A stretch of 52,539 nt of DNA from Gammaproteobacteria bacterium RIFCSPHIGHO2_12_FULL_41_20 (GTDB lineage Bacteria; Pseudomonadota; Gammaproteobacteria; DSM-16500): NCBI GenBank assembly GCA_001801575.1, contig MGYC01000038.1, positions 182,173-234,711 on the forward strand, read 5' to 3'. The position numbers and the translations under genes are program-made. Positions 46,700 through 52,539 of this stretch are shown piece by piece; position 1 is the first letter of the stretch; each line of letters starts with the position of its first letter. Below the pieces are notes generated by a model that ran no database searches, had not been told where the DNA came from, and saw only the letters and a program-made list of their open reading frames with translations.

Positions 46700-48850
46700 C
46701 TAAACGTAACATCTTGACCGATTTCGTGTTCTGGCTTGAATGACATTATGCGGATCCATTTGATCGGACTTTCTCTTTAGTCTTTTACTATTACCAAATA
46801 AATTAGCTGCGCCTAATAGGCTTCTTTGTGTAACCGGTTGCGGACTACGACTAAGTTGAGTTGCTCTAGGAATTTTCTCATCCCAATTTCGCTTTAGAAT
46901 TAACTTATTGCCCTCATAAGCTAATAATTCTGCCTTTAAAAAATAATGCGTCTTATCTGCTGTCATCTGCGAGGACATTTCTGTGCGTGTTTGCCATTCA
47001 CCGCGGCTAATAGAAACAGTAGTATGAATCTGTATCGTCGCAGAAAGTGGATCCTTGTCCCGAATAGTGTAGGTTTCTTTATGGGTAGAGTCAGTTTTAA
47101 GGCCGATAGAGTCAATAAGTATATCGCCAGAGTCTTCTTCCACCACGTAGGTGACTTTGTCTTCCCCAATATCGCGTTCAATACGACGATGCCCTGTAGG
47201 ATCACGAAAATAAGTTAACGCTAGTCGTGGTGCTATCACTGCCTTTCTAAATGCCGCTAGATGTTTATCTTCTTCGCGCGGTGCACGTACTGGCAGTGAA
47301 ATATGACTGTTACCCGTAAAAACACTAAGCTGAGTTACTTCGGGAGAAGGCCAAACCAACGGCCAATAAGTCGTTGATATAGCGATACGTAGACGATTTC
47401 CCTGGGAAAATGCATGCGCAATATTCTTTAGTGGGATACTAACATGCATGCGTTCACCAGGCTTGATAGGCGTAATTTCTTCATCTCCTAAGCGATGGGT
47501 GAGATTAAGTAACCCATAAGAAATACGTGCAGATGAACCATCTGGAAATATTTCATTTAAACGCACAGCGATAAAAGCCTCTGGTTTATCAACAGTCAAA
47601 TCTAACTCTATGACCGGTGACCCCAGAAGCTCTAGCGGTTCTAATAATGGCTCACTGTCAAAACAAATTGATCGAGCATCATCGACACGCTGATCCATTG
47701 GTTTTTCTGGGCCAAGTCCGTAACCACACCAAGCTCCTGCTGCTTCGCCAACTGATTGCGGCGAAACTCCTTGGATAATCTGTTCTGATGCAGATGGGAG
47801 AGAAGCTAATGTTCTTCCAGTATTTAAGAACAGATGCTGCTCGTGAATATGTTTACTCGGCCATTGCTCTTCTGCTACCCACCTACCTGGGCGTGTTGTA
47901 TAGGAGGATGATGGTAACAGGGAGTTTTGCATCCAAACACGATACATCGGCTCCTGCATAATGCCTGTTTCTATGCCCTTTAGCCATTTATCCCACCATC
48001 GCAAGGCTTCTTGCAAAAAACCTATCTGAGGCCCCGGTTCCCCATAGTGAGGAAAGGTATGCGCCCACGGTCCAATTAAGCCTTTACGAGGACATTGCAA
48101 AGATTCAAGCATGCGTGGAATAGTATTCGAATATCCATCCGCCCAGCCGCCTATCAAGTAAACCGGGCATTGGATGGCTGACCAGTCTTCACAAATGGAA
48201 CCATGCTTCCAATAAGCATCGTAAGTTGGATGTTGAAACCATGTGGTGGCTAGCAATGTTTGATGTTTTAAGCGATTTAACCAAACCTCTCGCCAATGCT
48301 CGCCCAGTAAAGCTTTATCTGGTGGTCTAGACATCAATGCCAACATCACTGCTGACCATTGAAAATTATCATCTAACAAACAACCACCCATGTAATGAAG
48401 ATCATCTGTATAACGATTATCTGTAGAGCAAAGTGAAATAATCGCATGCAAATGGGGCGATCGACGCGCGGCCACTTGTAAAGAAGCAAATCCTCCCCAT
48501 GAAAGACCCATCATGCCAATTTTACCCATGCACCATGGCTGTTTAGCTATCCAATCTAGTACTTCTAGGCAATCATCTTGTTCTTGTTTGGGATATTCAT
48601 CTAACAGCAAGCCATCTGATTCACCCGATCCGCGTATATCAACACGTATACAGGCATAGCCACGTCTTGCAAAATAAGGATGAGTTTTTTGATCATGCGT
48701 CGCCGTACCCTCACGCTTGCCGTAAGGTTCATATTCCAGGATGGCTGGAACTGGTGAATCGATTGCATTGACTGGCAACCATATTTTTGCTGCTAATTTA
48801 CGTCCGTCCGATAATGGGATAAAAGTATTTTCAATTTCCGTTATTTTCAT
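46700..48850 (-). CDS. CocE/NonD-family X-Pro dipeptidyl-peptidase-like hydrolase
   Basis: A 716-residue alpha/beta hydrolase of peptidase family S15. The nucleophile is Ser117 in GLSWGG, the acid probably Asp238 in GGWADGYSN, and the histidine His264 in GPWAHTFPHYG. The C-terminal half is the jelly-roll domain of the family (about 370-560), then a further beta-rich extension. There is no signal peptide, so it is cytoplasmic. Known members cleave X-Pro dipeptides, acyl esters such as cocaine or cephalosporin side chains. The real substrate is open. Confidence 0.87.
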   Translation of the reverse strand: MKITEIENTFIPLSDGRKLAAKIWLPVNAIDSPVPAILEYEPYGKREGTATHDQKTHPYFARRGYACIRVDIRGSGESDGLLLDEYPKQEQDDCLEVLDWIAKQPWCMGKIGMMGLSWGGFASLQVAARRSPHLHAIISLCSTDNRYTDDLHYMGGCLLDDNFQWSAVMLALMSRPPDKALLGEHWREVWLNRLKHQTLLATTWFQHPTYDAYWKHGSICEDWSAIQCPVYLIGGWADGYSNTIPRMLESLQCPRKGLIGPWAHTFPHYGEPGPQIGFLQEALRWWDKWLKGIETGIMQEPMYRVWMQNSLLPSSSYTTRPGRWVAEEQWPSKHIHEQHLFLNTGRTLASLPSASEQIIQGVSPQSVGEAAGAWCGYGLGPEKPMDQRVDDARSICFDSEPLLEPLELLGSPVIELDLTVDKPEAFIAVRLNEIFPDGSSARISYGLLNLTHRLGDEEITPIKPGERMHVSIPLKNIAHAFSQGNRLRIAISTTYWPLVWPSPEVTQLSVFTGNSHISLPVRAPREEDKHLAAFRKAVIAPRLALTYFRDPTGHRRIERDIGEDKVTYVVEEDSGDILIDSIGLKTDSTHKETYTIRDKDPLSATIQIHTTVSISRGEWQTRTEMSSQMTADKTHYFLKAELLAYEGNKLILKRNWDEKIPRATQLSRSPQPVTQRSLLGAANLFGNSKRLKRKSDQMDPHNVIQARTRNRSRCYV

Positions 48851-48951
48851 TCTTCCACACCTAAGACGTTACACTCTTACCAGCCTTTATTTAGCGGAAT
48901 TCCTGCACTTTTGCAGCAAAGTAGAATAACACATGAATAACCTAGATTTCA

Positions 48952-50697
48952 CTAGCTGGAGGAAGTACGAGATACCCCTGTGCCAGTAGTGGGAAGGCTC
49001 TTTATAGAGGGATTGACTGGTAGAACAGGAGGCTGCTGAGCAGGCACAGTAAATGGGTCAGAAAACATGCCAGGCAGAGGCATTTTTCCATTAATCAAAA
49101 AAACACCATTTTTGTATGTCAGCGTAATTAAATAAGTATCATTTTGCTGAATAATATACCCTTGCATAATCCAGGAATGAAGAGTTTGATTAATGTGTTC
49201 CACAAGTGCTTTTTGTGCTGCCGCAGGTGTAGGTAACGCAGCCTGCGCTTGAATTTGCTTTTGTAGCTCTTGATATCGATTGTTAATCGTTAGACTAACA
49301 TCCTTAGGCAAAGATAGCTCATCAAGCTTTGCGTTAAATTGGGTAACTGGCAAATGTTGATCTCTAATCCCCATGACTTGTATGGATGTGTCCACCGATA
49401 TTTTTCCTTCTTGCATATAATTAATGAGTAGTTGATTAAATGCAGCATTTTGTGCGGCGATATTATTTTGCGTAGCAGCCGTTACTGACTGCGCCTGCAT
49501 AGCGGCAGTTTGATGTTTGGCATATGCAGTAATAAGTTTATCTATTAGTAAAGTCGAAATTTTAAAATTTCCTTGCAAATAAATATTACTCATCAAGGTA
49601 GTTAAAGAGTCAGTAAGCGCTGCATTAGGCAATAGGCTAGCATCGCCACGAGAAAACCAATTACCCGAAGCTGTCTGTATATCAAGAGTGACATCATACG
49701 TAGTGCTGGGTGTTAACATATTTAGCGCCAAGGGTTCAAGCGCTGGCAATTGCCCAGGAGAAGATACTGATTGAATGGTATTGAAAAAATCAGACATTCC
49801 CTTGGCATTTAAATTGCGCGCAGAAAACAAAAAAGTTGCCGGTGAAATAGTGCCTAGCACATTATTAGGTACATTTAATTTGTTGATTTGTATTTGCACC
49901 GTACTATTGTAAAAATTAGGAGAGGTTGTTTGACTAGATTGTATAATACTCAATCCTTCAAGATCAGCATTACCTAGGTTTCCCTGTATTAGCACAGCAG
50001 GTATAGAAAGAGTTGCATTGCCATTCCATAAATTCAGCGACGCTTCACGTGTATATTGAGATTTAATCGCAACGGGCTGAACAGTAACACGGGAAACAAA
50101 AACGCCAGGCAACTTACTCAAAATAGCAAGCTGCCCCAAATTAAACTCTGCCTCTGTTTGTTGAAACCTATTATTTTTAATCGTTGTACTGACAAAACCC
50201 GTCATCCCTTCCCATTGTCCACTTATCCCATTTTGCTGCATAGAGATAGTCAGCGCCGGCATCGATATTTGGCTATACCAATAATTGCCAAAATAGGCCA
50301 ATGTATGTATTTGTAACATGGCTTGATTTAGTTGGTTTACCATCAGATATTTTTTTGACCACTCGGGTGCTTGAATAGTAGTCACAATCTCGGCAAGTGC
50401 TATCACCGGCATGCGTTGATAGGCACCAAACAAAACAGGCCCATGGTTTAGTTGTTGATCTAATATAATATTTTGCTCTGAGGCTATTTTTGATTGGGAA
50501 GGAATGGTAATTCTTACTTTGGCGGTAGAATGAAACCACCCAGAATGATACTCAATAATTGCAACTTTCGCGCGTGCTTCATGATTGAGCACATCGATAA
50601 ATGTAAAATACGATTTTTTTAAAAAAACCCCGTCAATCCATGGGGTTAACGCAACGATGACGATGCATAGGATAGCAAAGAAAAGCGTTTTTCGCAT
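48952..50697 (-). CDS. DUF945 (YdgA-like) periplasmic protein
   Basis: A 581-residue protein with one N-terminal membrane helix. A large beta-rich body has the family pattern YHSGWFHSTAKVRI followed by HGPVLFG, and a C-terminal proline-rich tail. YdgA/DUF945 proteins occur widely in proteobacteria with no proven function; the beta-groove look recalls AsmA-type lipid carriers. The gene is followed upstream by an 85-base gap. Confidence 0.85.
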   Translation of the reverse strand: MRKTLFFAILCIVIVALTPWIDGVFLKKSYFTFIDVLNHEARAKVAIIEYHSGWFHSTAKVRITIPSQSKIASEQNIILDQQLNHGPVLFGAYQRMPVIALAEIVTTIQAPEWSKKYLMVNQLNQAMLQIHTLAYFGNYWYSQISMPALTISMQQNGISGQWEGMTGFVSTTIKNNRFQQTEAEFNLGQLAILSKLPGVFVSRVTVQPVAIKSQYTREASLNLWNGNATLSIPAVLIQGNLGNADLEGLSIIQSSQTTSPNFYNSTVQIQINKLNVPNNVLGTISPATFLFSARNLNAKGMSDFFNTIQSVSSPGQLPALEPLALNMLTPSTTYDVTLDIQTASGNWFSRGDASLLPNAALTDSLTTLMSNIYLQGNFKISTLLIDKLITAYAKHQTAAMQAQSVTAATQNNIAAQNAAFNQLLINYMQEGKISVDTSIQVMGIRDQHLPVTQFNAKLDELSLPKDVSLTINNRYQELQKQIQAQAALPTPAAAQKALVEHINQTLHSWIMQGYIIQQNDTYLITLTYKNGVFLINGKMPLPGMFSDPFTVPAQQPPVLPVNPSIKSLPTTGTGVSRTSSS

Positions 50698-50782
50698 AAA
50701 AACATCCCTATTTATCCCTTTTTATCCTAGGATTATAGTCTAAATTAATCTCCCTATATGGCGCATCAGATTGGTTGCAAGA

Positions 50783-51097
50783 TCAATCCCCAGCTAGCTT
50801 TCTCGAGATATCTGCATAGCGCTTCATGAAGCCGAAAATGATCTCTGATAAAGCAGCCGAGTCTTCGGCATCCAATTCATCCACATCATCACTGGATAAA
50901 CCAGTCAGCTCGCTCATGATGTAGTGAATCTGCTGTTCTTCAGCCATGGTTTGCATTTTCCGGAAGTGCTTATGCTTTAAGCGCGCAACCTCTAATGAAG
51001 TTGTCACATGATCGACTGGCAACCCTTGTTTTACATTGTGCTTAGGAAATACCGTAGGCACAGTTAAGTTAAGTGTTACGGTTTGTTTGTCTAACAT
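50783..51097 (-). CDS. Phage tail assembly chaperone-like protein (Mu gp41 / P2 E type)
   Basis: A 104-residue protein. A beta-rich N-terminus (VTLNLTVPTVF) is followed by helices and the stretch SELTGLSSDDVDELDAEDSA, then IIFGFM. This is the usual pattern of tail assembly chaperones that bind tape-measure proteins in Mu- and P2-like phages. No other tail gene is in view, so it is either an orphan relic or a domesticated gene. Recognition rests on pattern memory. Confidence 0.6.
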   Translation of the reverse strand: MLDKQTVTLNLTVPTVFPKHNVKQGLPVDHVTTSLEVARLKHKHFRKMQTMAEEQQIHYIMSELTGLSSDDVDELDAEDSAALSEIIFGFMKRYADISRKLAGD

Positions 51098-51199
51098 AAG
51101 TACCCCTCATTTCAAGATTAAGAAGATGGTTATATGCAGCAACTCGGTGAAGCTGCCGCAGCAGGAACTCTTACTCATCATTATACCTTATAATATCTT

Positions 51200-52539
51200 T
51201 TATGCCTTGGCTAAGGATAAACCACCACCAGTAAGATCAAGCGCTGCTGATTTTTCATCCTCTTTTTTACCTGCAATACCTTCATCAGCTAAAGCTAATG
51301 GTTTAGGCTTAGCAACGAATGCTACAGGAGAGCTAACCTCAACAATTAATTTATCTGCTGTTGTATCCATAAAGAACTTGAATCGATAATGCTGCCCATC
51401 GAGCGTCAATTCACGACTTAATTCAGGATTACCTGATTTAAAGAAGCGGAATTTATAACTTGGTAACGTATCTGGATTTGCTCGATCATTAAAGCTCTGC
51501 ATGCAAGCAGGGAGTGCATTGCCTTTAAATATAACTTTACCGTCCAACAAATGTTCATGCAGCACTTTCAACCAATACTCTGTATCCTTGCTGACAAAGC
51601 CAGGTAATTGGCGAACCATTCGGTAGCTAAATCCAGCGCCTTCGTCCAAGAAACCAAGCGGCGTTACTACTTTATCCCCGCGCTGTATGGTGCGTAACGC
51701 ATCTAATAAGGCATAATTCACTTCGTCTAGAAAACTACCTCTTTCCGCTTTATCAGAAAACAAAGGTTTACGTTCGTCAGAAGACACTACGGAAGGTTGT
51801 GCATCTAGTTGTTTTTTCAAAGGAGCTAGCGCAATACCCCAATGTCGAAACGTAGGCACAACTTTACGAATAACAGGGATTGTCTTAGCAATATGGTGAA
51901 CCACCTTGGCACCCGCATATAATGCCCCACCTTTCAAGTTTCCGAAAAATCCACCCAAAACTTTACCCAGGGAAAAAGTCGCCGCTTTGATACCCTTCCA
52001 GAGCACGTGTTTCGCAACCCAAGCAGCTCCAGCTAATATCATAGGAGCCGTTTTTTTAATGTTGCGCACCACACCGATCAGAAATGCTGGTACAAATGCT
52101 ACTGCGGTAGCTAATACCATGCCGGCTTGCGCAATATAACCCTTACGCTTGCCATGATATTGCCATGCATCTGAAAATCCCTTTCTGCCATTTTCATCAA
52201 ACAAGCGCCAACACATCCTGAAGGTGTGTTTCACGCCAGAGCAGATTCCATAGCTGAAATCTAATACGGCACTGAAAGCACCTACCACAGCACCTACCAC
52301 AATACCTGAGAGCACACCTCCTACAAATGCTCCATAACGGCGCTTCTTTTTATGCTCCGCCGCACTCGCCGACGCCGCTTCTCTACTTTTTTTGCTAAAT
52401 ACATTACCTATTACAAGGGTCGCATGCTTCGCTCCTGACGCTATCCCCCAAAAGAAATCTCGCATCTGTCGCGCTACGACTGTAAATAAACCCGTCACCG
52501 CACCCGCTATCGCTGCACCGACAAAGGCTCCATAACGTT
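51200..52539 (-). CDS. Large membrane protein with glycine-rich repeat modules, 5' end cut by window edge
   Basis: The frame stays open through the right edge, so the GTG at 52498 is internal. About 446 codons are visible. Two modules of about 70 residues repeat at the visible N-terminus: each begins RYGAFVG, continues with a glycine/alanine/valine-rich hairpin, then a block like WGIASGAKHATL or YGICSGVKHTFR. Further hydrophobic glycine-rich segments follow to about residue 215. The rest is soluble and mixed alpha/beta. I recognise no family. More modules probably lie outside the window. Confidence 0.7.
   Translation of the reverse strand, partial: RYGAFVGAAIAGAVTGLFTVVARQMRDFFWGIASGAKHATLVIGNVFSKKSREAASASAAEHKKKRRYGAFVGGVLSGIVVGAVVGAFSAVLDFSYGICSGVKHTFRMCWRLFDENGRKGFSDAWQYHGKRKGYIAQAGMVLATAVAFVPAFLIGVVRNIKKTAPMILAGAAWVAKHVLWKGIKAATFSLGKVLGGFFGNLKGGALYAGAKVVHHIAKTIPVIRKVVPTFRHWGIALAPLKKQLDAQPSVVSSDERKPLFSDKAERGSFLDEVNYALLDALRTIQRGDKVVTPLGFLDEGAGFSYRMVRQLPGFVSKDTEYWLKVLHEHLLDGKVIFKGNALPACMQSFNDRANPDTLPSYKFRFFKSGNPELSRELTLDGQHYRFKFFMDTTADKLIVEVSSPVAFVAKPKPLALADEGIAGKKEDEKSAALDLTGGGLSLAKA

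Noticed and set aside
1-52539. CRISPR arrays, transposase, integrase, rRNA or replication origin
   Set aside because: No regularly spaced repeats, no DDE or tyrosine-recombinase motifs in any credible gene, and no rRNA-like sequence were seen.

Overview
The window reads as a chromosomal segment of an AT-rich gammaproteobacterium. The gene orders are those of that class: thrS-infC-rpmI-rplT-pheS-pheT-ihfA-merR, gyrA/cmk/rpsA with lapA-lapB, and mrdA-rodA-mltB-rlpA. Several features point to a host-associated member of Legionellales, such as a Coxiella, Rickettsiella or Berkiella relative: a small protein of the CBU_0592 type, an eukaryotic-like U-box protein, and large membrane proteins of unknown type cut by both window edges. 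This placement is inference from gene content; no rRNA is present.

Layout, left to right. 1-1509 is the 3' part of a large membrane protein. 1602-5129 is a 1175-residue Fe-S/flavin oxidoreductase resembling a fused NfnB-NfnA, converging with a PAS/GGDEF/EAL c-di-GMP protein (5074-7491). An O-methyltransferase lies upstream of the latter, and a MITE-like element sits exactly between the two. lemA, an htpX-like protease and hemH follow, then a 55-bp-arm palindrome and a PagL-like outer-membrane protein. Next come the cell-wall elongation genes mrdA-rodA-mltB-rlpA (11799-16615), then rseP. A U-box gene (18184-19629) is flanked by two copies of the 3' end of the next gene.

From 34402 back down to 19689 nearly everything is on the minus strand: gyrA, cmk, rpsA, a 348-bp gap with a palindrome, an unknown 148-residue protein, lapA, lapB, dusA, a CBU_0592-like protein, an AsmA protein, and a five-gene envelope-sugar operon (PAP2 phosphatase, GT2, LAB_N protein, UDP-glucuronate 4-epimerase, ArnT-like transferase). 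I read that operon as a lipid-linked uronic-acid decoration pathway for lipid A or LPS.

On the right, a guanine deaminase gene diverges from gyrA, and a fadD-like gene follows on the other strand. Then come tRNA-Pro(GGG), a 176-bp nested palindrome, and the translation cluster (38024-45349) led by tRNA-Val(GAC) and including infC with its special ATT start. Beyond it lie a secreted trypsin-like protease, a CocE-type hydrolase, a DUF945 protein, an orphan phage tail-chaperone-like gene, and a repeat-containing membrane protein cut by the right edge.

The strongest unexplained signals are four long non-coding palindromes (one with a perfect 8-bp target duplication), the apparent insertion of the U-box gene at a gene 3' end, and the uronic-acid operon. 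Nothing was searched against a database. Family names come from motifs and gene order.
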